A DNA stretch of 47,401 bases, taken from positions 1 to 47,401 of the forward strand of contig SHZF01000036.1 in the NCBI GenBank assembly GCA_009692425.1. The letters run 5' to 3'. Numbering within the stretch: position 1 is the first letter of the stretch; every line of letters starts with the position of its first letter. The notes under the pieces are model-generated. The model ran no database searches. It saw nothing but the letters and a program-made list of their open reading frames with translations, and was not told the origin of the DNA. Shown piece after piece: positions 1-8,746 of the stretch. The translations under genes were made by a program, and so were the position numbers. The DNA comes from Myxococcales bacterium. GTDB lineage: Bacteria > Myxococcota_A > UBA9042.

Positions 1-61
1 GGAGTGTGCAAGTTCTGAGCGTCCCGCCGCACGGGGCCTGGGGCGCCTCGCAGCGACTTTG

Positions 62-1360
62 TCAGGGAGTGCCCTTGTCATCGAGCGCCGCGCGCAACTG
101 GTTGGCAAGGTCCAAGACACCCCCGCCACCCATCACGATCGTCTGCTTCGGTGGGCGGCTGTGCACATCGAGTCCGGCACGCGGGTCCACGCCGAGCACT
201 GCCGCGCCGACCCGTTGGGGCAGCACCGATGCCGCGTCGGGCAACGCGTCGGGCAGGTCGAGCGGCACACCTGCTGGCAGCGCGGCCGCCTTGGCTGCAT
301 CGGTGTGGCGCGGCGCGGGCCGCTGGCGAGCGGCAGGCGGAGGCGACGCGCGGCGCGGGTGCTCGACGTCCGGGGGCGTCCACGCCGGTCGGCGCACCCG
401 CCCACGCTCGAGAGCTTCGCGCATCGAGCGGGCATCTTGCCAGCGATCCTCCGGGTCCTTCTGCAGCGCACGTGTGAGCGTGGCCACCACGGCATCGTTG
501 ACCGGGGTGCGGGCGGCCCTGCGCACATCGGGCACCGGACTGTCGAGGTGGGCCTGCATGATCGCGACCGAATTGTCGAACGGAAACGGCACGTCGCCGG
601 CCAGGCACCGGTACATGACGATGGCCAGCGAATACAGGTCGCTGCGGCCATCGACGTCGCGGGCCTCGCACTGCTCGGGGCTCATGTAGGCCGGTGTGCC
701 TACGGCCATCCCCGTCGTCGTGAGCGCAGAGCCACCCGTCCACGCCACGCCGAAATCGACGACCTTGACGGTACGGTCGCCATCGCCGAAGTCGGCCAGC
801 ACGATGTTCGCCGGCTTCATGTCGCGGTGCACCAGACCGTGCGCGTGGGCCTCCTGCAAGCTGCGCAACACGGGCGCAATCACGTCGATGGTCTCCGCTT
901 CCGTCATCACGTTGCCGGCCTCGAGACGCTCCTGCAGCACGGCTTCGAGCGACGGCCCGTGCAGGCGCTCCATCGCGATGTAGAACGCGCCCCCAGGCGT
1001 CTGGCCGACATCGAAGACGCGCACCGTGTTTGGGTGCTGCAGCGCGGCCGTCACGCGCGCCTCGCGGAAAAAACGCCGCACCTGCTGGTCCGACTCGCCG
1101 TCGAAGTCCGAGCGCATCACCTTGAGCGCGATTTCCTGGCCCGTCGCCGTATGGCGCGCACCGAAGATGCTGCCGTAGCCGCCCTTGCCGATCGTGTCGA
1201 TGATTTCGTAGCGCCCACTGACGACATCGCCGGGACGCAACAGTACCCGCGGGTCGAATCTGACGAGGGCGACCGTCTGCGCTGCGTCGTCCGGGCAGGC
1301 CGATGCGAGCGTGCGGCGGCCGCAATGGGGGCAGAACCTGCGATCACTGCGGTCGGCCAT
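62..1360 (-). CDS. Cytoplasmic serine/threonine protein kinase with N-terminal Cys motif
   Basis: Hanks-type Ser/Thr kinase of 432 residues. Visible: N-terminal CPHC (Cys10, Cys13) with a further Cys22, resembling a zinc ribbon but lacking a clear fourth ligand; glycine loop GKGGYGSIFG at 58-67; ATP-anchoring Lys80 in IALK; catalytic HRDMKPAN with Asp180; DFG at 202-204; APE-like SPE near 227. The region after about residue 315 is Pro/Ala-rich and has no hydrophobic helix, so the kinase should be soluble, unlike many bacterial kinases with one membrane span. The start is the ATG preceded by GGAAGGAAA. It is transcribed divergently from the S51-like gene starting at 1476. Substrates cannot be inferred. 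The first 61 bases of the window hold nothing recognisable. Confidence 0.93.
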   Translation of the reverse strand: MADRSDRRFCPHCGRRTLASACPDDAAQTVALVRFDPRVLLRPGDVVSGRYEIIDTIGKGGYGSIFGARHTATGQEIALKVMRSDFDGESDQQVRRFFREARVTAALQHPNTVRVFDVGQTPGGAFYIAMERLHGPSLEAVLQERLEAGNVMTEAETIDVIAPVLRSLQEAHAHGLVHRDMKPANIVLADFGDGDRTVKVVDFGVAWTGGSALTTTGMAVGTPAYMSPEQCEARDVDGRSDLYSLAIVMYRCLAGDVPFPFDNSVAIMQAHLDSPVPDVRRAARTPVNDAVVATLTRALQKDPEDRWQDARSMREALERGRVRRPAWTPPDVEHPRRASPPPAARQRPAPRHTDAAKAAALPAGVPLDLPDALPDAASVLPQRVGAAVLGVDPRAGLDVHSRPPKQTIVMGGGGVLDLANQLRAALDDKGTP

Positions 1361-1475
1361 TTTCCTTCCCTCGTGCGGCCCCGCAGCGTAGCGGGGCGCG
1401 CGGCGACCTTGCAACCGGGTGCCCGGCGTGGTCCACTGCCGAACGCGCGCCGCGTCGGACTGGCTTGCCTGCTGC

Positions 1476-2459
1476 ATGTGCCCATCTCCAGAATTGCCTG
1501 ACAGACCGCGGGGATACATCATTCCCATCGGAGGAGCCGAGGACAAGGTGGCGGACCGCGTCATCCTGCGCCGGTTCCTCGACCTGTGCGGCGGCTCTGC
1601 GGCACGCATCGCGGTGATCCCGACCGCAAGCGAGCTTTCGGCCACGGGGAAGAAGTACGAAGAGGTGTTCCATCGCCTCGGCGCGCGCCACGTCAAGGAA
1701 CTGCCGTTTCGCAACCGCGCCGACACGGAGCGGCGCGGCTGGCTCGACTGGCTGGCGGAGTCTGACGGCATTTTCCTGACCGGTGGCAACCAGTTGCGGC
1801 TGTCGACCATTCTCGGTGGTACCGAAGTTGCCCAGATCCTGCGGCGCCGGAACGCGCGCGGGGTCCACGTGGCCGGTACGTCTGCCGGCGCGGCGTTCGT
1901 CAGCGAACACATGATCGCCGGCGGCAAGACTGGTTCGACACCGCGGGCTGGCGAAGTCGTGCTGGCACCGGGCCTCGGCCTGACCAACCGGATCATCGTC
2001 GACCAGCATTTTCGCGAGCGCGATCGGCTGGGCCGGCTGCTGGCCGCGATCGCGTACAACCCGTTCGTGCACGGCCTCGGCCTCGACGAGAATACGGCCG
2101 CCTTCATCGACGCCAACAACCGCATTGAGATCGTTGGCCACGGCGGCATCACGGTCATCGACGTCAACCGGCTGGAGCACTCGGGCATGGCAACGGCCGA
2201 GCCGGGCACGCCTGTGAACCTGATCGGCATCAAGCTGCACGTGCTCACCCACGGTGCGCGTTACGACCTGGAGAGCCGCGTCGCGCATCCACCGCCGGGG
2301 CTCGACGCGACGCCCGACGAAGATGAAACGCCAGAGGAAGACGAGACGCCAGAGGAAGACGAGACGCCAGAGGAAGACGAGACGCCCGGCGCAACCGCCG
2401 TCGTGGCCCGCGCGGGCGGCCAGCGCCACGAACTCGCCGACCGCGTCAAGGCCAGGTAG
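1476..2459 (+). CDS. Cyanophycinase-like S51 serine peptidase
   Basis: About 327 residues. Resembles cyanophycinase (CphB, peptidase family S51), which hydrolyses cyanophycin to beta-Asp-Arg dipeptides. Support: IPIGGAEDK near residue 18, the FLTGGNQ segment near 100, the nucleophile motif GTSAGAAF (Ser136), then DQHF near 177 and GLGLDENTA near 201. No signal peptide is evident. The ATG at 1476 lies just before the homologous start; a GTG at 1419 would add 19 unlike residues. The tail is acidic (PEEDET repeats) and was probably not part of the ancestral enzyme. The next gene, 6 bases on, encodes a second S51-like protein. No cyanophycin synthetase is in the window, so the true substrate is uncertain. 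Confidence 0.85.
   Translation: MCPSPELPDRPRGYIIPIGGAEDKVADRVILRRFLDLCGGSAARIAVIPTASELSATGKKYEEVFHRLGARHVKELPFRNRADTERRGWLDWLAESDGIFLTGGNQLRLSTILGGTEVAQILRRRNARGVHVAGTSAGAAFVSEHMIAGGKTGSTPRAGEVVLAPGLGLTNRIIVDQHFRERDRLGRLLAAIAYNPFVHGLGLDENTAAFIDANNRIEIVGHGGITVIDVNRLEHSGMATAEPGTPVNLIGIKLHVLTHGARYDLESRVAHPPPGLDATPDEDETPEEDETPEEDETPEEDETPGATAVVARAGGQRHELADRVKAR
2310..2381 (+). repeat. 18-base tandem repeat inside the cyanophycinase-like gene
   Basis: Three identical 18-base units (2328-2345, 2346-2363, 2364-2381; ACGCCAGAGGAAGACGAG), preceded by one degenerate unit at 2310-2327. They encode an in-frame acidic hexapeptide repeat (T-P-E-E-D-E). The unit length is a multiple of three, so copy-number change would keep the frame. 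Probably slippage-prone. Confidence 0.95.
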
Positions 2460-2465
2460 CACGCC

Positions 2466-3389
2466 ATGCCCGTCGGCGTCATGCTCGGGCCGCAACGCAA
2501 GGCCATCACCGTCCCCGACGAACTGCGGCGCCATGGCGTCACGGGGCGCATCGCCACGATCACGGCGGGTTGGCAGGAGCGCGAGGCCGAAGACGACGAA
2601 CTGCGCGCGGCCCTCGGCCACCGCACCGTCAACTTGCGGCTGCACAAGCGGGTCGACGATGTGTTCGAGGCCGACCCGGAGTTGTTCACGATCCACCGCG
2701 CCCGCCAGGACCGGCTGCGCCAGCTGCGCGAACTGTATGCACTGCGGCTCGACCACGCGCTCGACGCCGTGCGCGCCCTGATGGACCGCCACGAGCCCGC
2801 CGAACTGCTGCAGCCCGAAATCGAGGACGCCATCGGGTACGTGCGCAGCCTCGACGCCTGGCACCTGGAGCGGATTGTGCAGGCGCACACCGCCTTCGAA
2901 GCTGCGGCCCGGCCACTCGAGCGCCCCGCCGTGCGCAAGGAGCGCGCCGAAGTGCTCGCCGTGCTCGGGGAGTGTGAGGCGGTTGCCGTCGCGGGCGGGC
3001 ACGTGTCGACGCTGTTGAATCGAATGCGCCTGCTTGAACTCACCGAGACGCTGCGCACCAAGGTCGTCGTCGGCTGGTCGGCCGGGGCAATGGTGTTGAC
3101 CGACCGCGTGGTGCTTTTCCACGACCGCCCGCCGGAAGGCCCTGGCAACGCCGAAGTGCTCGATCTTGGCTTGGGTGTGCTGCCTGGCGTGGTGGCGCTG
3201 CCCCACGCATCGAAGCGGATGCGGGTTGATGACGTACGCCGCATGTCACTGTTTGCGCGTAGGTTTTCTCCCTCGCTGTGCGTCGCGCTCGACCCGTGGA
3301 GTCGCGCGCGGTTTGGCGGCGGCGCGTGGTCGGCCGAGCCCGGCACGCTGCACGTGGGCCAGGACGGAGAGCTGCAGCCGTTGTTGTGA
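2466..3389 (+). CDS. S51 / class I glutamine amidotransferase-like protein
   Basis: 307 residues. A second, divergent member of the S51/peptidase E-like fold: VAVAGGHVSTLLNR near residues 173-186 is followed by the nucleophile elbow VVGWSAGAMVL with Ser205, and HASKRMR near 245. The N-terminal half is largely helical and charged, unlike classic cyanophycinase. No signal peptide is visible. It starts 6 bases after the upstream cyanophycinase-like gene, so the two are almost surely co-transcribed and may share a peptide or amino-acid polymer substrate (inference). It could instead be a catalytically altered relative; the Ser is present, but I cannot place the remaining catalytic residues with confidence. 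Confidence 0.75.
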   Translation: MPVGVMLGPQRKAITVPDELRRHGVTGRIATITAGWQEREAEDDELRAALGHRTVNLRLHKRVDDVFEADPELFTIHRARQDRLRQLRELYALRLDHALDAVRALMDRHEPAELLQPEIEDAIGYVRSLDAWHLERIVQAHTAFEAAARPLERPAVRKERAEVLAVLGECEAVAVAGGHVSTLLNRMRLLELTETLRTKVVVGWSAGAMVLTDRVVLFHDRPPEGPGNAEVLDLGLGVLPGVVALPHASKRMRVDDVRRMSLFARRFSPSLCVALDPWSRARFGGGAWSAEPGTLHVGQDGELQPLL

Positions 3390-3445
3390 TGGTTGCGCCG
3401 CCGCCGGGGCGCAGGTTAGGGTGCGCGCCCGCGCGCGAGGCTTGC

Positions 3446-4153
3446 ATGTCGTTCCTGCACTGGTTTTTCGATGTTTTCCTGCACCTCGATCAGCATATCG
3501 TGCAGTGGGCCAACCAGTTTGGTGGCTGGCTCTACGCAGTGTTGTTCGGCATCGTGTTTGCTGAGACGGGCCTCGTCGTTACGCCGTTCCTGCCCGGCGA
3601 TTCGCTGCTGTTCGCCGTTGGCGCGCTGACTGCACTGCCCGGTTCGCCCCTCGAACTGTGGTCGACGATGGCCCTGCTGATCGTCGCGGCCATCCTCGGC
3701 GACGCCGCGAACTACGCGATCGGCCGCCGGCTGGGGCCGCGGGTCTTCCAGCGCGACGACTCGCTGTTGCTGAACAAGAAGCACGTCGAACGCACCCACG
3801 CCTTCTACGAAAAGCACGGCGGCAAGACGATCATCTTTGCGCGCTTCGTGCCGATCATCCGCACGTTCGCGCCCTTCGTCGCCGGCATCGGTGCGATGGG
3901 CTACCGCAAGTTCTCGATGTACAACGTGGCCGGCGCCATCCTGTGGGTCGCCTCGTTCACCGCAGCGGGGCATCTTTTCGGCCAGGTGCCGGCCGTGAAG
4001 CGCAACTTCCAGTACGTGATCCTGGCCATCATCATCGTGTCGATCCTGCCGGGCGTGATCGAGGTGCTGCGCGCTCGTGCCGCCGCCAAGGGGCTGCGGC
4101 AGGCCGACGGGGCAGCCAAGGCCGCCACTGCACCCCTGCCCGCGTCCGAGTAG
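3446..4153 (+). CDS. DedA-family inner-membrane protein
   Basis: 235 residues with several hydrophobic segments. DedA/SNARE-associated family features: FAETGLVVTPFLPGDSLLF near residues 37-55, GDAANYAIGRRLG near 86-98, FYEKHGGKTIIFARFVPIIRT near 117-137, then GIGAMGYRKF and a C-terminal hydrophobic helix. Members are linked to envelope homeostasis, and some flip undecaprenyl phosphate or other lipids. The start is ATG with GAGG five bases upstream. The tail after the last helix is Ala/Lys-rich. It lies in the same-direction run with the S51-like pair and the EamA transporter. Confidence 0.93.
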   Translation: MSFLHWFFDVFLHLDQHIVQWANQFGGWLYAVLFGIVFAETGLVVTPFLPGDSLLFAVGALTALPGSPLELWSTMALLIVAAILGDAANYAIGRRLGPRVFQRDDSLLLNKKHVERTHAFYEKHGGKTIIFARFVPIIRTFAPFVAGIGAMGYRKFSMYNVAGAILWVASFTAAGHLFGQVPAVKRNFQYVILAIIIVSILPGVIEVLRARAAAKGLRQADGAAKAATAPLPASE

Positions 4154-4162
4154 GCGTACTTC

Positions 4163-5053
4163 TTGGCCCCCGGCGCCGGCGAGGCGATGGCCATCGCGTG
4201 TGCCGCGTGCTGGGCCACCTCGGTGGTGCTTTTCCGTCGCGTGGGCACGATCGATCCGCGCGCGCTGAACGTGCTGAAGAACCTCGTCGCGATCGTCTTG
4301 CTCCTGATCACGCTCGCCCTGATGGGGCAGGGTCTCGACCGTGGGCGTTCCGACGCGGACTGGGCGCGGCTGGTGGGCTCGGCGCTTCTCGGCATCGCAT
4401 TGGGCGACACGCTGTTTCTCGCGGGCCTGCAGCGCATCGGCGGTTCTGTCGCCGCCGTCGTCGACTGCGCCTATTCGCCGACCGTCGTGCTGCTGAGCGT
4501 GCTGGTGCTGGGTGAACCCCTGCGTGGCAGCTTGCTGGCGGGCGGGGCGCTCGTCGTGTGCGGGCTCGGCGTCGTGTCGTGGCCGGAGCGGGCGACCACC
4601 TTGCCGCCTAGCGCTCGCGTCGATTTCGGCGGCGTGCTGCTGGCGCTGGCGGGTGTCGTCGCCACCGCGATCGGAGTCGTGATGGCCAAGCCCGCGCTCG
4701 AGCGCAGCGACCTCGTCGAGGCGACGACCGTACGGCTGGTCGTGGCACTGGCGTGCCTGCTCGTGTGGCAGGCTGCGACGGGCTCGCTGCGCGACTCGCT
4801 GGCCATCTTGAAGCCGCAGCCGATGTGGCGCATTGCAGTGCCGGCGGCGGTGTTGTCGACGTACGTTTCGATGTTGTTGTGGCTTGGGGCCTTCAAGTGG
4901 ACGCTCGCCTCGCGCGCGGCGCTGCTCAACCAGATGGCCACGGTGTTCCTGCTCGTGCTGGCTCGCACGGTGGGCGGCGAGGTCGTGCCACTGCGGCGCT
5001 GGGTGGGCGCGGGCATCGCCGTGGCGGGCGTCGTCGTCGTGGTGCTGTGGTGA
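4163..5053 (+). CDS. EamA/DMT-superfamily transporter
   Basis: 296 residues and about ten hydrophobic helices in two EamA halves. Typical features: GEAMAIACAACWATSVVLFR at the start, GDTLFLAGLQRIGGSVAAVVDCAYSPTVVLL near the end of half one, and ALLNQMATVFLLVLA with a final AGVVVVVLW helix in half two. Probably exports or imports a small metabolite; the substrate is unknown. The TTG start is chosen because it retains the Gly-Glu that usually opens EamA helix 1; the alternative is ATG at 4187. It begins nine bases after the DedA stop codon, in the same reading frame. Confidence 0.9.
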   Translation: MAPGAGEAMAIACAACWATSVVLFRRVGTIDPRALNVLKNLVAIVLLLITLALMGQGLDRGRSDADWARLVGSALLGIALGDTLFLAGLQRIGGSVAAVVDCAYSPTVVLLSVLVLGEPLRGSLLAGGALVVCGLGVVSWPERATTLPPSARVDFGGVLLALAGVVATAIGVVMAKPALERSDLVEATTVRLVVALACLLVWQAATGSLRDSLAILKPQPMWRIAVPAAVLSTYVSMLLWLGAFKWTLASRAALLNQMATVFLLVLARTVGGEVVPLRRWVGAGIAVAGVVVVVLW

Positions 5054-5058
5054 TGAGG

Positions 5059-5078
5059 GGGGAAGGTTGTCCGGTGGA
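5059..5078 (+). repeat. Possible 20-base relic of the dispersed intergenic repeat
   Basis: Nineteen of 20 bases match one end of the intergenic repeat at 28280-28429 (bases 28404-28423). Like the full copies, it lies within a few bases of a stop codon, here that of the EamA gene, but in the opposite relation to the gene's strand. It may be chance. Confidence 0.3.
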
Positions 5079-5199
5079 GCATGGCGGTCTGGCGGCATGG
5101 CGGTCACGCAGGCTTGACCCGCACCCGGAGCGGCCCGATCCTGTGCCCACGCGCCGGTCCGGCACCCCCTGCCCGATCTGGCCGCCCGTCGAGGTTCCC

Positions 5200-5709
5200 G
5201 TGCGCGCGCCGCTCCTGCTCTTGGCACTCGTCCTCTCGGTGACCCTGGCCACTGCGGCCACGGGAGCGCCCATTGCGCTCGCAAAGGGAGCCCCCGTCGC
5301 GCCCGAAAAGACGGTGTGGGGCCGCCTGATCGCCGCCAACGGCGTGGGCATCGAGCTCTCCAAGCCATCGATCGTCGTCGGTTCCAGCCCTGCCGCCGAC
5401 GCCGTGCTGGCCGATCGCACCGTGTCGCCCCAACACGCGCGGCTGACGTACGCCGACGGCCGTGCCTTTCTCGAAGACCTCGGCTCGAAGTACGGCACCC
5501 TGGTCGCCGGCAGCGCCGTCAAGAAGGGCGACAAGCCGCGCCCCATCGCCCAGAAGACCGACCTCGCGTTCGGCGCCGTGTCGTACACGTTCGAGTTCGG
5601 CGTGCGGCCCGCCCTGATTCCGCCGCTGCAGGCATTGCCCACGTCGAAGGGCAAGACCAAGGCCGCGACACCCAAGACAGCTCCCGCCAAGGACACCAAG
5701 CCGAAGTGA
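5200..5709 (+). CDS. Exported FHA-domain protein
   Basis: 169 residues from a GTG start with GAGG five bases upstream. An N-terminal hydrophobic stretch (APLLLLALVLSVTLATAATG) looks like a cleavable signal peptide. A forkhead-associated domain follows at about residues 45-130: VVGSSPAADAVLADRTVSPQH, then the GSKYGTLV loop. FHA domains normally bind phosphothreonine, so export of one is unusual. The tail is Lys/Ala/Thr-rich. An ATG at 5053 overlapping the EamA stop would give a longer protein with an unlikely N-terminus. Its stop overlaps the start of the next gene (TGATG), suggesting translational coupling to the molybdenum-enzyme genes. Confidence 0.85.
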   Translation: MRAPLLLLALVLSVTLATAATGAPIALAKGAPVAPEKTVWGRLIAANGVGIELSKPSIVVGSSPAADAVLADRTVSPQHARLTYADGRAFLEDLGSKYGTLVAGSAVKKGDKPRPIAQKTDLAFGAVSYTFEFGVRPALIPPLQALPTSKGKTKAATPKTAPAKDTKPK

Positions 5710-6323
5710 TGCCTGGCGCGCCGCACCACGGCAATCGCGATGGTGCCCCGCTCGATGCGACGCGGGCCCGCCGCATCGCCATCGTGCGCTTCCACCTGAA
5801 CGGCGAGCCGACCGCCGTCGCCGTGCCGGTCCACTGGACGCTGCTCGAACTCGTCCGCTACACCGTTGGCCTGACCGGCACCAAGCAGGGCTGCGACAAG
5901 GGCGACTGCGGCACCTGTACGGTGCGACTCGACGGTGACCCGGTGCTGTCGTGCTTGACGTTGGCGGTCGAAGCCGAGGGCCGCGCCGTCGAGACCGTCG
6001 AGGGCCTCGGCGTCGGCGGCGAGGCCCACCCGCTGCAAGACGCCTTCGCCCGCCTGGGCGCCGCCCAGTGCGGCTTTTGCACGCCGGGGATGCTGATGTC
6101 GGCGTCGGCCTGGCTCGACGTGTTGGCGCTGGCCGACGACCCGACGTTCGACCGCGCCACCATCGCGCGCGTCCTCGGCGGCAACCTGTGTCGGTGCACC
6201 GGCTACACGAAGATCATCGACGCCGTCGAAGCGGTCGCCCGCGAACTGCTGGCCCGCCGGGAGGAGAGCGATGCACCCGTTGGCGCGGATGCACCGGACA
6301 GCCAGCGCGCGGTGGCCCCGTGA
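5709..6323 (+). CDS. [2Fe-2S] small subunit of a xanthine oxidase-family reductase (HcrC-like)
   Basis: 204 residues carrying two [2Fe-2S] clusters. The plant-ferredoxin-type cluster is bound by Cys62, 67, 70 and 82 (GCDKGDCGTC, then SC). The helical-bundle cluster is bound by Cys121, 124, 161 and 163 (QCGFCTPGM and NLCRCTGY). In this family the subunit passes electrons between the FAD subunit and the molybdenum site. The start ATG overlaps the FHA stop by one base, and the gene end overlaps the large-subunit GTG by four bases. Given the large subunit, it probably belongs to a 4-hydroxybenzoyl-CoA reductase-like enzyme. Numbering assumes ATG at 5709; the first 22 residues are probably a non-conserved extension. 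Confidence 0.92.
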   Translation: MPGAPHHGNRDGAPLDATRARRIAIVRFHLNGEPTAVAVPVHWTLLELVRYTVGLTGTKQGCDKGDCGTCTVRLDGDPVLSCLTLAVEAEGRAVETVEGLGVGGEAHPLQDAFARLGAAQCGFCTPGMLMSASAWLDVLALADDPTFDRATIARVLGGNLCRCTGYTKIIDAVEAVARELLARREESDAPVGADAPDSQRAVAP

Positions 6324-8746
6324 GCGCCGGCGTCGGCGGATCAGCCGGCCAGACCGTCGGCGGAACTCCCGGCAGAATCGTCGGCGGCCGCCACGGCAAG
6401 ATCGACGCCATTGACGCGATGGTCGGCGCGACAAAGTACACCGACGACCTGTCGTTGCCGCGCATGCTCCACGCCAAGCTCGTGCGCTCGCCGTACGCCC
6501 ACGCCCGCATCGTGCGGATCGACACGAGCCGCGCGGAGGCCTTGGAAGGCGTACACGCCGTTATCACCGGCGCTGACATGCCGGAGCGCTATGGCGTGAT
6601 CCCGTGGACGCCCGACGAGCAGGCCTTGGCCGCGGACAAGGCGCGCTTCGTGGGCGATGCGGTGGCCGCCGTCGCTGCCGTCAGCGAGGAGGTCGCGGCC
6701 GCCGCGTGCCAGTTGGTGCATGTGCAGTGGGAAGTGCTGCCGGCCCTGACGACACCCGCCGCTGCGCTCGCGAGCCCGCTGCGCATCCATGAGGCGAACA
6801 AGCACGGCAACGTCACGAAGCACGTCCACCTCGACTTCGGCGACGTCGATGCCGGCCTGCGCGACGCGGCGCTGGTGGTCGAAGGTCACTACGGATTCCA
6901 CGGCTCGACGCACGCCCCGCTGGAGCCACACTGCGCGATCGGCTGGCAGGACGCCGCCGGCCTGCTCACCGTTTGGTCGTCGACCCAAGTGCCGCACTAC
7001 CTGCACCGCGAACTCGCCAAGGTGCTCGGCCTGCCCGCGCATCGGATTCGCGTGATCCAGCCGGCTGTCGGCGGCGCGTTCGGCGGCAAGTCGGAGCCGT
7101 TCGACCTCGAGTTCGCGGCCGCCCTGCTGGCCATCCGCACCGGGCGGCCGGTGAAATTGCTGTACACGCGCGAAGAGGTGTTCCTTGCGCACCGCGGCCG
7201 CCATCCGTTCGACATGCACTACCGCACGGGTTTCGCCGCAGACGGTCGCATCCTCGCGGTCGATGCGAAGTCCGTGCTCGATGGCGGTGCGTACAGTTCG
7301 TTCGGGCTCGTCACGACGTACTATTCAGGCCAGCTGCTGGCGTCGCCGTACGTGTTCGGCGCGTACCGGTTCGATTCGACGCGGGTCTACACGAACAAAC
7401 CTGCGTGCGGACCCAAGCGCGGGCACGGCTCTGTGCAGCCCCGCTTTGCCATCGAGGTGCAACTCGACAAGGCTGCGCGCGCCCTGGCCATCGACCCGAT
7501 CGAACTGCGCCGCCGCAATTTCATCGGCGCCGACAGCCGCACCATCAACGGTTTCCACGTCGGTTCCAACGGTTTCCTCGAATGCCTCGACAAGGTGGAA
7601 GAGGCCTCGGGCTGGCGCGCCCGCCGGGGCCACCTGCCGCGCGGGCGCGGGCTTGGCGTGGCCGGCTCGACGTACATCAGCGGCACGAACTACTGCATCT
7701 ACCCGAGCGACCTGCCGCAATCGGGTGTCCAGTTGTGCCTGGACCGATCGGGCCGCGTGCGCGTGTTTGCCGGGACGTCGGACATCGGCCAAGGCTCGAC
7801 GACCATGCTCGCCACGCTGGTGGCCGACGAGTTGGGGGTGGCGCTCGACGACGTGCGCGTGCTCGCCGCCGACACCGACCTGACCCCCGTCGACCTGGGC
7901 GCCTACAGCAGTCGCATCACGCTGATGGCCGGCAACGCCGCGCTGGTGGCCGCGCGCGACCTCTCCGGCAAGGTCAAGGCGGCCGTCGCCGAAAAGTGGC
8001 AGTGCGCGGCCCGCGACATCGTCCTGTGCGACCGCCGCGCCCAACGGCTCGACGACCCCGCCGTGCACGTCTCGATTCAACAGGCGTTCCAATGGGCCGA
8101 GGCGAAGTTCGGCACGCTCGGCAGCGTCGGCTCGTACGACACCCCGCGGCAAGACGTGCACGGCGACTACCGTGGCGGTACGATCGGTGCCAGCCCCGCG
8201 TACTCGTTTACGGCCCATGTCGTCGAAGTCGAGGTGGACGAAGAAACCGGCGACGTGCGCGTGCTGCACTGCTGGTGCGCGCACGACTGCGGCAAGGCGC
8301 TCTCGCCGGTGCTCGTCGAAGGCCAGATCGAGGGCAGTGTGTACATGGGCCTCGCCGAAGCCCTCCTGGAGCACCACGAAGCCATGCCGTCCGGGCTGCG
8401 CGACGATGGCCGCCGCCGTGACCCCGGGCCGGGCCGCGACGGCTTGCTGATGGCCTCGAGCCTGCTCGATTACCGCATGCCGACCGCGCTCGATGTGGGC
8501 GAATTCCATGCGCTGATCGTCGAGCATCCCGACCCGCGCGGCCCGCACGGCGCCAAGGAGGCCGGCGAGGGGCCGCTCCATTCGGCGATCCCGGCGCTAT
8601 GCAACGCGATTTTCGATGCGGTCGGCGTGCGCATCGACGAGCTGCCGGTTACGCCGGCCAAGATTCTGGCCGGGCTGCGGGCCCAGCGGGCAGCGGCGGC
8701 GAATGCACATCGACCGATGCCTGCGACCCCAACGGGGAGCCAGTGA
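6320..8746 (+). CDS. Molybdopterin large subunit, 4-hydroxybenzoyl-CoA reductase alpha-like (HcrA-like)
   Basis: 808 residues, xanthine oxidase family. It carries the molybdenum cofactor motifs GGAFGGKSE near residue 252 and GTSDIGQGSTT near 490, and the catalytic Glu near 750 in AKEAGEGPL. Several stretches look specifically like 4-hydroxybenzoyl-CoA reductase alpha: DAKSVLDGGAYSSFGLVTTY, NKPACGPKRGHGSVQPRFA and TDLTPVDLGAYSSR. That enzyme reductively removes the para-hydroxyl of 4-hydroxybenzoyl-CoA during anaerobic aromatic breakdown. No other benzoyl-CoA pathway gene is in the window, so the substrate could differ. The GTG start overlaps the small subunit (GTGA). The FAD subunit lies about 6.6 kb downstream at 15371. 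Between residues 400 and 450 the protein has a Gly/Arg-rich linker. Confidence 0.88.
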   Translation: MSAGVGGSAGQTVGGTPGRIVGGRHGKIDAIDAMVGATKYTDDLSLPRMLHAKLVRSPYAHARIVRIDTSRAEALEGVHAVITGADMPERYGVIPWTPDEQALAADKARFVGDAVAAVAAVSEEVAAAACQLVHVQWEVLPALTTPAAALASPLRIHEANKHGNVTKHVHLDFGDVDAGLRDAALVVEGHYGFHGSTHAPLEPHCAIGWQDAAGLLTVWSSTQVPHYLHRELAKVLGLPAHRIRVIQPAVGGAFGGKSEPFDLEFAAALLAIRTGRPVKLLYTREEVFLAHRGRHPFDMHYRTGFAADGRILAVDAKSVLDGGAYSSFGLVTTYYSGQLLASPYVFGAYRFDSTRVYTNKPACGPKRGHGSVQPRFAIEVQLDKAARALAIDPIELRRRNFIGADSRTINGFHVGSNGFLECLDKVEEASGWRARRGHLPRGRGLGVAGSTYISGTNYCIYPSDLPQSGVQLCLDRSGRVRVFAGTSDIGQGSTTMLATLVADELGVALDDVRVLAADTDLTPVDLGAYSSRITLMAGNAALVAARDLSGKVKAAVAEKWQCAARDIVLCDRRAQRLDDPAVHVSIQQAFQWAEAKFGTLGSVGSYDTPRQDVHGDYRGGTIGASPAYSFTAHVVEVEVDEETGDVRVLHCWCAHDCGKALSPVLVEGQIEGSVYMGLAEALLEHHEAMPSGLRDDGRRRDPGPGRDGLLMASSLLDYRMPTALDVGEFHALIVEHPDPRGPHGAKEAGEGPLHSAIPALCNAIFDAVGVRIDELPVTPAKILAGLRAQRAAAANAHRPMPATPTGSQ

